Origin: Patiria miniata
Taxonomy: Eukaryota > Echinodermata > Asteroidea > Valvatida > Asterinidae
Length of the DNA stretch: 64,000 nt
Assembly: GCF_015706575.1 (NCBI RefSeq)
Contig: NW_024037056.1
Location: 11,297,176-11,361,175 of the forward strand
Reading direction: 5' to 3'
A model generated the notes under the pieces. It made no database searches and was not told where the DNA came from. It saw only the letters and a program-made list of their open reading frames with translations. The stretch's first letter is position 1. Each line of letters starts with the position of its first letter. This document shows positions 10,901-23,355 of the stretch, one piece after another. The translations under genes were made by a program, and so were the position numbers.

Positions 10901-13435
10901 TGAGGCGAATTACGTCACTTCCGGTTGTGCTGAAAGGTATTCTCACAGGTGAGCAAAGTTTGAAATCAGAATCACGAAACAGCCGCAGAGTTTTCTGCAA
11001 ACAAGACAAAACGAATTCAAAATTTGAAAACCAGTCTCTGAATGTGCACGACGCGCACGACGTCTTGGCTGTTAACCAGGTCAATCCATCATTGCTGCTC
11101 ACCACACAATGGGCTCAGCACAACCAAAACTTTATCAGGCAAAAACAGGGTACAGCCAAACAGGTTGTAGGCGCGGCCTTAGTATTAGGTAAATTTATTC
11201 ATACATCTTCTTCAACTCAAAGTTGTTGAACAGAATTCGATTGTATCAACTTGAAAGTCCGATTGTATCAACTTGAAAGTCTGTTTAGCGGAATTATGAA
11301 ATCGAGAGATAAGCCAATTGGATTTTACCACAAAACGATGCATCTATAGCGGATTGGATGGGAGACATCTGATATTTTCCACAGGCTTCGCTCAAATTTG
11401 TATACATGTACATGTAATTCTTAAGTACAAAGTTGAAACTTTTTCCACAATACTTTAGCTTTCTTACTATTAACGGAAACATTTATTCATTCTCACCTTT
11501 AAAGCTGAAGATGCAAGAGAAGCTGTGAGGCACGGTGCCGCTGGTATCCTGGTGTCTAACCACGGTGGTCGGCAGCTGGACGGGGTACCAGCTACCGTAA
11601 GTATAATCAGTCACTCCATACTGTATAAGTGTCTCAAGAAACACGACCGAAGTGGACTTTCAAGTTGATACATTTTTTTCCCCAGATTGCCTGGAATTAT
11701 TGCAACAGTATTGTGGACTTGTGCGCAAAAAGAGAGAAATCGAAGTGTGGTCACATTTATGCTGTTGGGGACTATAAAAACATTCAAATTTTGAAAAATC
11801 AGGAAAACTAGAAACACAGAAACCTTACCTCAGTCGCTTTACTTTGTGAAGCTTTCCGCAAATCTTAGATTGATTAAAATTGCAGACAAATTTTAAGTAA
11901 CTTATTTATTTCCCTTAAAGCCATTTCTCCCTGTGGAAACTTACTTAAGTACGAATTTTCGGGCGTCTCCCGCCCCTCGTCAGTCAAATTGTGGTTAATC
12001 TTAGATTGATTAAAATCGCAGACAATTTTTAAGTAACTTATTTATTTCCCTTAAAGCCATTTCTCCCTGTGGAAACTTACTTAATCAATCTAAGATTGGT
12101 TTAAACAAAAAAGGAACCTTTTGACGGATATTAGTTCTTTTAACATACCTAAAGTAAATTGTCTGCGATTTTAATCAATCTAAGATTGACCACAATTTGA
12201 TTGACGAGGGGCGGGAGACGCCCGAAAATTCGTACTTAAGTAAGTTTCCACAGGGAGAAATGGCTTTAAGGGAAATAAATAAGTTATCAGGAGAATCCCT
12301 GTACAAGGTCAAGAACATCATAAAGTGTATCGAAATTTTTAAGTAGCTGGTTGAATAAGTGCACTTACATAATTTTCATCTTTGATAAACGTTTGATGTA
12401 AATCCGTAGTACGTTTAAGCATGCTCACCATGAGAACGTTAGTATTTAGGCAGTGTGGTTCCCTCTCTCCATATTACATTTTTGGTGGAGTCAGAAACGA
12501 GTCTAGAGGAGAGAGCTTGTCCCACGCTGGTTCGCGTGCTCCATTCAAGTAACTGGTGAGAGTTATGTTTACCGGGGACGTTTGTTTCGTGTTGATACGT
12601 ACGTTGCTAATAAATGTTACACTTGATCTCTATCAGATCGATGTTTTGGCTGAGATAGTCGACGCAGTACGTGGCTCCAATGTTGAGGTGTATCTTGACG
12701 GAGGAATACGCAAAGGCACCGATGTCCTCAAGGCCCTTGCTCTGGGAGCACGAGCCGTCTTCATCGGCCGACCGGCAATCTGGGGTCTCGCTTACGACGT
12801 GAGTTACGAAGTATTCATTTCCAGAGAAGGGTGACCCCCTTTATATTCTATGGAAACAACAAACCCCATTTTGAATAAAGATTCTATGCGGTGTTTTTTC
12901 TATATCATGTACGTATACCATGTGGTAATTAACTCCCTAGGGGTGTGCAAAATCGTATTAAAATTGGAGGATTCAGGACTGTTAGGGCTACGCCCTATAT
13001 ATTATAAACATGTTAAATTCACTGAAATTCATTTTTTTTCCCTCCAAATACACAGGGGGAGAAAGGAGTTGAACAAGTTTTGGGGATTCTCAAAGAAGAA
13101 TTTAGCCTGGCCATGGCTCTATGTGGTAATTATAATACATGTATAGCGGTCAAATTGTCAATCATGTTTTTGTGTTTTTGTAAATCTCATATCACCCGCT
13201 AGTAAGCCCGTGTATATCATTATATTCTCTTTCCCAACATTGAAAACAGTGTTTACACTTAGGCAAGTACTACGTTGAAGCAAACAGCTCTGAATAGAGA
13301 GTAGTTTGCAAATGTCTGCTTGCCAAGTTAAAGCTGATGACCGTGGTATTATCTTCATTTCTTTCACCAGGTTGTTCCTCGCTATCGGATATTACACCAG
13401 ATTTGATTGCGACGATGCCGTACAGCAAGATGTGA
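7940..13435 (+). CDS. HAO1: Hydroxyacid oxidase copy A (8 exons, 361 aa)
   Basis: Exons: 7940-8076, 8287-8438, 9206-9464, 10800-10948, 11505-11596, 12637-12798, 13056-13125, 13371-13435. All introns are GT-AG; phases 2,1,2,1,0,0,1. The product is an FMN-dependent 2-hydroxyacid oxidase: 2-hydroxyacid + O2 to 2-oxoacid + H2O2, in peroxisomes. Visible family marks are Tyr26 (HYYRGGA), the D-Q-P..GNR strand, Lys in [10 protein letters not shown], the active-site [10 protein letters not shown] (His and Arg), [19 protein letters not shown] and IGRP. The C-terminus YSKM is a PTS1-like tripeptide (human HAO1 ends SKI). Wording is closer to human HAO1 (370 aa) than HAO2. Odd points: the canonical QLY of strand 4 is HLN (His131, Asn133), the Trp110 position is Phe, and the loop after GNR is about 9 residues shorter than in human HAO1. 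No stops or frameshifts. Confidence 0.95.
8602..8939. mobile_element. MITE with TTAA flanks in copy A intron 2 (piggyBac-like target)
   Basis: TTAA at 8602-8605 and 8936-8939 bracket inverted ends GCCGGCCTCAGGTCGACC and GGTCGACCTGCGGCCGGC. The interior is rich in GTCG/CGAC words. Copies B and C lack it. TTAA target use suggests piggyBac-type mobilisation; the termini are not the usual CCC/GGG. Confidence 0.6.
9007..9053 (+). pseudogene. Duplicated start of exon 3 inside copy A intron 2
   Basis: After TCTCGTCTAG (a copy of the exon 3 acceptor) the sequence reads [12 protein letters not shown]-like residues in exon 3 phase and meets TGA after 15 codons. The preceding intron words (GACTCA..AACAGTTGTGATCCAAGCAGTG, GTGTGCCGACCAGA) also occur twice, at about 8511 and 9053. 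This is a tandem duplication of the intron tail plus exon start; the second, complete exon at 9206 is the functional one. Copy B has the same relic, C does not. Confidence 0.8.
9640..10318. mobile_element. Palindromic mariner-type MITE in copy A intron 3
   Basis: The right end GTACTCACCCTGTATA and inner words CCAGATCTAGGATA, TTTTAGTGAAAGAATC and TTTTGAACACAAAC occur inverted between about 9640-9815 and 10105-10318. A relative at 43520-43775 shares GGGTGAGT..CAAAAA, GAAACCCAAA and the CACCCTGTATA end. CAGGGTG termini next to TA suggest the Tc1/mariner group. The left end here is worn. No transposase. Confidence 0.6.
11862..12286. repeat. Complex direct-plus-inverted repeat in copy A intron 5
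   Basis: The word set CTTAGATTGATTAAAATYGC, AACTTATTTATTTCCCTTAA, CTCCCTGTGGAAACTTACTT appears as a direct repeat (about 11862-11955 and 11998-12085) and again inverted (about 12160-12286), with CGGGCGTCTCCCGCCCCTCG also inverted. Copy C at the same place has only a single plain version (ATTGATTGAAATCGCAGACA), so A gained a fold-back rearrangement. Confidence 0.75.
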
Positions 13436-13739
13436 AACTAGAGTCTGAGAAGCAGTTCTTGTTTGAATTGGAACAACGAAGGCCTTGCTAACAAGACTTA
13501 AACGGAGAAACTTACAGACCGGATGACGTCACAGAATGTCATTGCATTCTTCCAAGTTATATGTTTGTTGGCCCTCAACAAATTGTTGGCACCGTCTTCT
13601 TGTTGCAGTTTACGCATGGGTTTAACGACTGTCTATAGTTGATTAACAATATCACCAAAATTATTGACATATTAAAGTTCAAAACAACACCAGGCATTTT
13701 TGATGTAGTTGATTAATTTATAAGCGGGTGTCATGTTCA
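13436..13739 (+). other. Copy A 3' untranslated and downstream region
   Basis: Sequence after the stop (GAGTCTGAGAA..CAGTTCTTGTTTGAA) is shared with the 3' flank of copy C and with the exon 8 relic at 42407. An ATTAAA near 13670, also in a conserved block found 3' of copy B (about 33370), is a candidate polyadenylation signal. Confidence 0.45.
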
Positions 13740-13803
13740 TCTGGTTCCTGTCTTATGTATTGGTGCTAATTATCGGCTTCTGGGTACCAGACGGCATATA
13801 AGA
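13740..13803 (-). pseudogene. C-terminal remnant of a second SRCR/7TM receptor gene
   Basis: On the minus strand this aligns with the last exon of the receptor gene at 33414-33707: SYMPSGTQKP here against SNTPTGTHST there, with an earlier TAA. Flanking words such as CATCTGGTT and GGGTACCAG also match. The similarity ends where the satellite array starts, so the rest of this paralogue is missing or was displaced. It shows that the duplicated unit carried HAO plus the convergent receptor. Confidence 0.65.
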
Positions 13804-13805
13804 CG

Positions 13806-16800
13806 ACTGATGGATAGATTGTCATTAAGAAAGAACTTTTTATTGTCGGGGACCAAATTTGATAAAAAAGGTAAAATTAACCTCTTGTAATTTTTGTCAA
13901 TTTTGGCCAAAAAATGAAATTGCTCCAAAGTTACTAAAAAGATTCTTAAAGAACCTTCAGACACATTCCACTTCGATTTGGAGATGGATAAGTAACTAGG
14001 AAGAAATTCATTTTTTGCGGGCCAAATTTCACAAAAAAGTAAGGCTAACCCCTTGCAATTTTGATAAATTTTGGTCAAAAAATGAAATTGCCCCAAGCTT
14101 AATGAAAAGACTCCGAAGAGACCCCCAAGACATTCCAACTTGATTTCGGCATATAGATATGTAATTGACAAGAAATTTATCTTTTTTGGGGCCAAATTTC
14201 TTAAAGAAGTAAGGCTAACCCTTTGCAATGTTGTCAATTTTGGTCAAAAAATGAAATTGCTCCAAACTTGCTAGAAAGACTCTTAAAGGACACTCCAACA
14301 CATTCCACCTCGATTTCGGGATGGATATGTCATTAAGAAAAAATTCATTTTTGGGGGACCAAATTTCTTAAAGGAGTAAGGCTAACCCCTTGCAATTTTT
14401 GTCAATTTTGGTAAAAAAATGAAATTGCTCCAAACTGACTACAAAGACTCTTCCAGGACCCTTAAACACATTCCAACTCGGTTTGGGAATGGATAAGGTA
14501 CTAGGAAGAAATTCATTATTAGCGGGCCAAATTTCATAAAAAAAGTAAGGTTAACCCCTTGCAATTTTTGTCAAATTTTGTCAAAAAATGAAATGGCGTC
14601 AAACTTGCTAGAAAGACTTTTAAAGGACCCTCAAACACATTCCATCTCAATTTGGTCATGATGGATAAGTCTTTAAGAAGAAATTCATTTTTTTGGGGCC
14701 AAATTTCATAAAAAAAGGGATAGGTTAAACCCTTGTAATTTTTGTCAATTTTGGTCATAAAATGAAATTGCTCCAAACTTACAAGAAAGGCTCTTAAAAT
14801 ACCCTCAAACACATTCCACTTCTATTTGGGGATGGATAAGGTACTAGAAAGAAATTTTTTTTTGCGGGCCAAATTTCACAAAAAGGTAAGGTTAACCCCT
14901 TACAATATTCGTCAAATTATGTCAAAAAATGAAATTGCTCCGAACTTGCTAGAAAGACTCTTAAAGGACCCTCAAACACATTCCATCTCGATTTCGGCAT
15001 GGATAAGTCATTAAGAAGAAATTCATATTTTTGGGCCAAATTTCATAAAAAAGTAAGGGGAACCCCTTGTAATTTTTGTCAATTTTGGTCAAAAAATAAA
15101 ATTGCTCCAAAGTTACTAAAAAGATTCTTAAAGAACCCTCAAACACATTCCACTGCGATTTGGAGAAGGATAAGTAACTAGGAAGAAATTAATTTTTTTG
15201 CGGGCCAAATTTTCACAAAAAGTAAGGTTAACCCCTTGCAATTTTGATGAATTTTGGTCAAAAAATGAAATTGCCCCAAACTTAATGAAAAGACTCCGAA
15301 GAGACCCTCCAAGACATTACAACTTGATTTCGGGATAGATATGTAATAAAGAAGAAATTTATCTTTTTTGGGGCCAAATTTCTTAAAGAAGTAAGGCTAA
15401 CCCCTTGCAATTTTTGTCAATTTTGGTCAAAAAATGAAATTGCTCCAAACTGACTAAAGAGACTCTTAAGGAACCCTCAAACACATTCCACCTCAGTTTG
15501 GGAATGAATAAGTCATTAAGAAGAAATTCATTTTTAGCGGGCAGAAATTCAGAAAAAAGTAAGGTTAACCCCTTGCAATTTTTGTCAATTTTTGTCAAAA
15601 AATGAAATTGCCTCGAACTTAATAGAAAGGCTTTTGAAAGACTCTCAAACACATTCCACTTCTATTTGGGAATGGATAAGGTTCTAGGAAGAAAATCATT
15701 TTTTGCGGGCCAAATTTTTAAAAGAAGTAAGGCTAACCCCTTGCAATTTTGTCAATTTCGGTCAGAAAATGAAATTCGTCCAAACTTACTAGAAAAGTTC
15801 TTAAAAGACTCTCCAACACATTCCACTGCTATTTGAGGACGGATAAGGTACTAGGAAGAAATTGATTTTTTTGCGGGCCAAATTTCACAAAAAAGTAAGG
15901 TTAACCCCTTGCAATTTTTGTCAAATTTTGGTCAAAAAATGAAATTGCTCCAAACTTTCTAGAAAGACTCTTAAAGGACCCTTAAACACATTCCATCTCG
16001 ATTTCGTCATGGATAAGTCATTAGGAAGAAATTCATTATTAGCGGGCAGAATTTCATAAAAAAGAAAGGTTAACCCCTTGTAATTTTTGTCAATTTTGGT
16101 CAAAAAATGAAATGGCCCAAAAGTTTCTAAAAAGATTCTTAAAGAACCCTCAAACACATTCCACTTCGATTTGGGGATGGATAAGTAACTCGGAAGAAAT
16201 TCATTTTTTTGCGGGCCAAATTTTCAAAAAAAAGTAAGGTTAACCCCTTGCAATTTTGATAAATTTTGGTCAAAAAATGAAATTGCTCTAAACTTGCTAG
16301 AAAGACCCTGAAGAGACCCTCCAAGACATTCCAACTTGATTTCGGGATAGATATGTAATAAAGAAGAAATTTATCTTTTTTGGGGCCAAATTTCTTAAAG
16401 AAGTAAGGCTAACCCCTTGCAATTTTGTCAATTTTGGTCAATTTTTGAAATTGCTCCAAACTTGCTAGAAAGACTCTTAAAGGACACTCCAACACATTAC
16501 ACCTCGATTTCGGGATGGATATGTCATTAAGAAGAAATTCATTTTTTTGGACCAAATTTCTGAAAGAAGTAAGGCTAACCCCTTGCAATTTTTGTCAATT
16601 TTTGTCAAAAAATGAAATTGCCTCGAACTTATTAGAAAGGCTTTTGAAAGACCCTACAAACACATTCCACTTCTATTTGGGGATGGATAAGGTTCGAGGA
16701 AGAAATTCATTTTTTGCGGGCCAAATTTCTTAAAGAAGGAAGGCTAACCCCTTGCAATTTTGTAAATTTTGGTCAAGAAATTAAATTGCTCCAAACTTGC

Positions 16801-19800
16801 TAGAAAGACTCTTAAAGGACACTCCAACACATTCTACCTCGATTTCGGGATGGATATGTCATTAAGAAGAAATTCATATTTTTGGGACCAAATTTCTTAA
16901 AGAAGTAAGGCTAACCCCTTGCCATTTTTGTCAATTTTGGTCAAAAAATGAAATTGCTCCAAACTGACTTAAAAGACTCTTAAAGGACCCTCAAACACAT
17001 TCCACCTCAGTTTGGGAATGAATAAGTCATTAAGAAGAAATTCATTTTTAGCGGGCAGAATTTCAGAAAAGAGTAAAGTTAACCCCTTGCAATTTTTGTC
17101 AATTTTTGTCAAAAAATGAAATTGCTCAAAACTGACTAGAAAGACTCTTAAAAGACCCTCAAACACATTCCACTTCGATTTGGGAATGGATAAGGTACGA
17201 GAAAGAAATTCATTATTAGCGGGCCAAATTTCATAAAAAAGTAAGGTTAACCCCTTGCAATAATTGTCAAATTTGGTCAAAAAATGAAGTTGCCCCAAAC
17301 TTAATGAAAAGACTCAGAAGAAACCCTCCAAGACATTCCAACTTGATTTCGGGATAGATATGTAATAAAGAAGAAATTTATCATTTTTTAGGCCAAATTT
17401 CTTAAAGAAGTAAGGCTAACCCCTTGCAATTTTGTCAATTTTGGGCAAAAAGTGAAATTGCTCCAAATTTGTTAGAAAGACTCTTAAAGGACACTCCAAC
17501 ACATTCCACCTCGATTTCGGGATGGATATGTCATTAAAAAGAAATTCATTTGTAGCGGGCCAAATTTCATAAAAAAAAGTTAGGTTAACCCCTTGTAATT
17601 TTTGTCAATTTTGGTCAAAAAATGAAATTACTCCAAAGTTACAGAAAAGATTCTTAAAGAACCCTCAAACACATTCCACTGCGATTTGGAGATGGATAAG
17701 TAACTAGGAAGAAATTCATTTTTTGCGGGCCTAATTTTCACAAAAAAGTAAGGTTAACCCCTTGCAATTTTGATAAATTTTGGTCAAAATATGAAATTGC
17801 CCCAAACTTAATGAAAAGACTCTGAAGAGACCCTCCAAGACATTCCAACTTGATTTCGGGATAGATATGTAATAAAGAAGAAATTTATCTTTTTGGGGCC
17901 AAATTTCTTAAAGAAGTAAGGCTAACCCCTTGCAATTTTGTCAATTTTGGTCAAAAAATGAAATTGCTCCAAACTTGCTAGAAAGACTCTTAAAGGACAC
18001 TCCAACACATTCCACCTCGATTTCGGGATGGATATGTCATTAAGAAGAAATTCATATTTTTGAGACCAAATTTCTTAAAGAAGTAAGGCTAACCCCTTGC
18101 AACTTTTGTCAATTTTGGTCAAAAAATGAAATTGCTCCAAACTGACTAAAAAGACTCTTAAAGGACCCTCAAAAACATTCCACCTCAGTTTGGGAATGAA
18201 TAAGTCATTAAGAAGAAATTCATTTTTAGCGGGCAGAATTTCAAAAAAATATAAGGTTAACCCCTTGCAATTTCTGTCAATTTTTGTCAAACAATGAAAT
18301 TGCTCAAAACTGACTAGAAAGACTCTTAAAAGACCCTCAAACACATTCCATTTCGATTTGGGAATGGATAAGGTACTAGGAAGAAATTCATTATTAGCGG
18401 GCCAAATTTCATAAAAAAAAGTAAGGTTAACCCCTTGCAATTTTTGTCAAATTTGGTCAAAAAATGAAATGGCTCCAAACTTGCTAGAAAGACTCTTAAA
18501 GGACCCTCAAACACATTCCATCTCAATTTTGTCATGATGGATAGTCATTAACAAGAAATTCATTTTTAGCGGGCCAAATTTCATAAAAAAAGGGATAGGT
18601 TAACCCCTTGTAATTTTTGTCAATTTTGGTCAAAAAATGAAATTGCTCCAAACTTACAAGAAAGGCTCTTAAAAGACCCTCAAACACATTCCACTTCTAT
18701 TTGGGGATGGATAAGGTACTAGAAAGAAATTTATTTTTTCCGGGCCAAATTTCACAAAAAGGTAAGGTTAACCCCTTACAATATTCGTCAAATTATGTCA
18801 AAAAATAAAATTGCTCCGAACTTGCTAGAAAGACTCTTAAAGGACCCTCAAACACATTCCATCTCGATTTCGGCATGGATAAGTCATTAAGAAGAAATTC
18901 ATATTTTTGGGCCAAATTTCATAAAAAAAGTAAGGGGAACCCCTTGTAATTTTGTCAATTTTGGTCAAAAAATAAAATTGCTCCAAAGTTACTAAAAAGA
19001 TTCTTAAAGAACCCTCAAACACATTCCACTGCGATTTGGAGAAGGATAAGTAACTAGGAAAAAAATCATTTTTAGCGGGCCAAATTTCATAAAAAAGTAA
19101 GGTTAACCCCTTGCAATTTTGATGAATTTTGGTCAAAAAATGAAATTGCCCCAAACTTAATGAAAAGACTCCGAAGAGACCCTCCAAGACATTCCAACTT
19201 GATTTCGGGATAGATATGTAATAAAGAAGAAATTTATCATATTTGGGGCCAAATTTCTTAAAGAAGTAAGGCTAACCCCTTGCAATTTTTGTCACTTTTG
19301 GTCAAAAAATGAAATTTCTCCAAACTGACTAAAAAGACTCTTAAAGGACCCTCAAACACATTCCACCTCGGTTTGGGAATAGATAAGTCATTAAGAAGAA
19401 ATTCATTTTTAGCGGGCAGAATTTCAAAAAAATATAAGGTTAACCCCTTTCAATTTTTGTCAATTTTGGTCAAAAAATGAAATTGCTCAAAACTGACTAG
19501 AAAGACTCTTAAAAGACCCTCAAACACATTCCACTGCGATTTGGGAATGGATAAGTTACTAGGAAAAAAATCATTTTTAGCGGGCCAAATTTCATAAAAA
19601 AGTAAGGTTAACCCCTTGTAATTTTTGTCAATTTTGGTCTAAAAATTAAATTGCCCCAAAGTTTCTAAAAAGATTCTTAAAGAACCCTCAAACACATTCC
19701 ACTGCGATTAGGGGATGGATAAGTAACTAGGAAGAAATTCATTTTTTTGCGGGCCAAATTTTTTACAAAAAAGTAAGGTTAACCCCTTGCAATTTTTGTT

Positions 19801-22800
19801 GATTTTGGTCAAAAAATGAAATTGCCCCAAACTGAAAGAAAAGACTCCGAAGAGACCCTCCAAGACATTCCAACTTGATTGCGGGATAGATATGTAATAA
19901 AGAAGAATTTTATCTTTTTGGGGGCCAAATTTCTTAAAGAAGTAAGGCTAACCCCTTGCAATTTTTGTCAATTTTGGTCAAAAAATGAAATTTCTCCAAA
20001 CTGACTAAAAACACTCTTAAAGGAGCCTCAAACACATTCCACCTCGGTTTGGAAATAGATAAGTCATTAAGAAGAAATTCATTTTTAGCGGGCAGAATTT
20101 CAAACAATATAAGGTTAACCCCTTTCAATTTTTGTCAATTTTGTTCAAAAAATAAAATTGCTCCAATCTTACTAGAAAGGCTCTTAAAAGACCCTCAAAC
20201 ACATTCCACTTCGATTTGGGAATGGATAAGGTACTAGGGAGAGATTAATTTTTTTTGCGGGCCAAATTTGACAAAAAAGTAAGGCTAACCACTTGCAATT
20301 TTTGTCAAATTTGGTCAAAAAATGAAATTGCTCCAAACTGACTAAAAAGACTCTTAAAGGACCTTCAAACACATTCCACCTCGGTTTTGGAATAGATAAG
20401 TCATTAAGAAGAAATTCATTTTTAGCGGGCAGAATTTCAAAAAAAATATAAGGTTAACCCCTTTCAATTTTTGTCAATTTTGTTCAAAAAATTAAATTGC
20501 CCCAAAGTTTCTGAAAAGATTCTTAAAGAACCCTCAAACACATTCCACTTCGATTTGGGGATGGATAAGTAACTAGGAAGAAATTCATTTTTTTGACGGC
20601 CAAATTTTTTACAAAAAAGCAAGGTTAACCCCTTGCAATTTTTGTTAATTTTGGTCAAAAAATGAAATTGCCCCAAACTTAATTAAAAGTCTCCGAAGAG
20701 ACCCTCCAAGACATTCCAACTTGATTGCGGGATAGATATGTAATAAAGAGGGGGGCCAAATTTCTTAAAGAAATAAGGCTAACCCCTTGCAATTTTTGTC
20801 AATTTTGGTCAAAAAATGAAATTTCTCCAAACTGACTAAAAAGACTCTTAAAGGACCCTCAAACACATTCCACCTCGGTTTGGGAATAGATAAGTCATTA
20901 AGAAGAAATTCATTTTAAGCGGGCAGAATTTCAAAAAAATATAAGGTTAACCCCTCAAAGTTTCTAAAAAGATTCTTAAAGAACCCTCAAACACATTCCA
21001 CTTCGATTTGGGGATGGATAAGTAACTAGGAAGAAATTCATTTTTTTGCGGGCCAAATTTTTTACAGAAAAGTAAGGTTAACCCCTTGCAATTTTTGTCA
21101 ATTTTGGTCAAAATGGTCAAAAAATGAAATTGCTCAAAACTGACTAGAAAGACTCTTAAAAGACCCTCCAACACATTCCACTGCGATTTGGGAATGGATA
21201 AGGTACTAGGAAAAAATTCATTTTGAGCGGGCCAAATTTCATAAATAAGTAAGGTTTTTTTTTTTTTGTCAATATTGGTCAAAAAATTAAATTGCCCCAA
21301 AGTTTCTAAAAAAGATTCTTAAAGAACCCTCACACACATTCCACTGCGATTTGGGGATGGATAAGTAACTAGGAAGAAATTCATTTTTTGCGGGCCAAAT
21401 TTTTTACAAAAAAGTAAGGTTAACCCCTTGCAATTTTTGTAAATTTTGGTCAAAAAAATGAAATTGGCCCAAACTTTATGAAAAGACTCCGAAGAGACCC
21501 TCCAAGACATTCCAACTTGATTTCGGGATAGATATGTAATAAAGAAGAATTTTATCTTTTTGGGGGCCAAATTTCTTAAAGAAGAAAGGCTAACCCCTTG
21601 CAACTTTTGTCAATTTTGGTCAAAAAATGAAATTGCTCCAAACTGACTAAAAAGACTCTTAAAGGACCCTCAAACACATTCCACCTCGGTTTGGGAATAG
21701 ATAAGTCATTAAGAAGAAATTCATTTTAAGCGGGCAGAATTTCAAAAAAATATAAGGTTAACCCCTTTCAATTTTTGTCAATTTTGGTCAAAAAATGAAA
21801 TTGCTCAAAACTGACTAGAAAGACTCTTAAAAGACCCTCAAACACATTCCACTGCGATTTGGGAATGGATAAGGTACTAGGAAAAAATTCATTTTTAGCG
21901 GGCCAAATTTCATAAAAAAGTAAGGTTAACCCCTTGCAATTTTTCTCAATTTTGGTCAAAAAATGAAATTGCTCCAAACTGACTAAAAAGACTCTTAAAG
22001 GACCCTCAAACACATTCCACCTCAGTTTGGGAATGGATAAGTCATTAAGAAGAAATTCATTTTTAGCGGTCAAAATTTCATAAAAAATATAAGGTTAACC
22101 CCTTGTAATTTTTGTAAATTTGGTCAAAAAATGAAATTGCTCCGAACTTGCCAGAAAGACTCTTAAAGGACCCTCCAACACATTGCACCTCGATTTTTGG
22201 ATGGATATGTCTTTAAGAAGAATTCCATTTCTTTGGGACCAAATTTCATAAAAAAGTAAGGCTAACCCCTTTTAGTTTTTGTCAATTTTGGTCAAAAATT
22301 GAAATGGCTCAAACCTTACTAGAAAGACTCTTCAAGAACCCTCAAACACGTTCCACTGCGATTTGGGGATGGATAATTAAAAGGAAGAAATTCATTTTGG
22401 TGGGGGTCAAATTCATAAAAAAGTAAAGTTAACCCATTGCAATTTTGATAATTTTTGGTCAAAAAAATGAAATTGCTCCAACCTCACTAGAAAGACTCTT
22501 AAAGGACCCCAAAACACATTCCACTTCAATTGGGGGATGGATAAGTAACTAGAAAGAAATTCGGGGGGGGGGGGTTTAGGGCCAAATTTCACAAAAAAGT
22601 AAGGTTAACCCCTTGCAATTTTTGTCAATTGTGGTCAAAAAATGAAATTGCTCCAAACTTATTAGAAAGACTCTTAAAGGACCCTCAAACACATTCCACC
22701 TTGATTTGGGGATGGATATGTCATTAAGAAGAAATTCATTTTTTGCGGGCCAAATTTCACAAAAAAGTAAGGTTAACCCCTTATAATTTTTGTAAATTTT

Positions 22801-23355
22801 GGTCAAAAAATGAAATTCGTCCAAACTTACTAGAAAAGCTCTTAAAAGACCCTCAAACACATTCCACTTCTATTTGAGGATGGATAAGGTACTAGGAAGA
22901 AATTCATTTTTTGCGGGCCAAATTTCACAAAAAAAAGTAAGGTTAACCACTTGCAATTTTTGTCAAATTTGGTCAATAAATGAAAGTGCTCCAAACTTCC
23001 TAGAAAGATTCTTAAAGGACTCTCAAACACATTCCACCTCGATTTGGGGATGGATAAGTTATTAAGAAGAAATTCATTTTTTTTGCGGGCCAAATTTCAT
23101 AAAAAAAAAAATAAGGTTAACCCCTTGCAATTTTTGTCAATTTCGGTCAAAAAATGAAATTGCTCCATACATACTAGAAAGACTCTTTTGGACCCTCAAA
23201 TACATTCCATCTCGATTTCGGGATGGATATATCTTGAGGAAGAAATTTTTTTCTTTGGGGGGGGGCACCAAATTTCATTACAAAAGTAAGGTTAACCCCT
23301 TGTAATATTTGTAAATTTGGTCAAAAATGAAATTGCTCCAAACTTACTAGAAAGT
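13806..23355. repeat. Satellite array, about 56 monomers of about 168 bp
   Basis: One motif recurs every 165-171 bp for 9.5 kb. Key words are GTAAGGTTAACCCCTTGCAA, TTTGGTCAAAAAATGAAATT, GACTCTTAAAGGACCCTC, AACACATTCCAC, GGATGGATAAG and GCGGGCCAAATTTC. Monomer variants are interspersed; one type has CAAGACATTCCAACTTGATT and TAATAAAGAAGAAATTTATC. A stretch at about 14530-15340 recurs at about 18410-19215 (offset about 3876 bp, near 23 monomers), so larger segments were duplicated too. 168 is divisible by 3, and on the minus strand one frame stays open for up to about two and a half monomers (FHFLTKIDKNCKGLTLLF-like), but stops are frequent. I treat it as non-coding. Confidence 0.97.

Noticed and set aside
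13806-23355. Series of minus-strand open frames of 60-155 codons with FHFLTKIDKNCKGL-type repeats
   Set aside because: They follow from a 168 bp period divisible by three; every few monomers are interrupted, there is no common start or splice pattern, and no known domain.
13806-23355. CRISPR-like array of repeats
   Set aside because: Whole monomers repeat with no unique spacers, and the genome is clearly eukaryotic.
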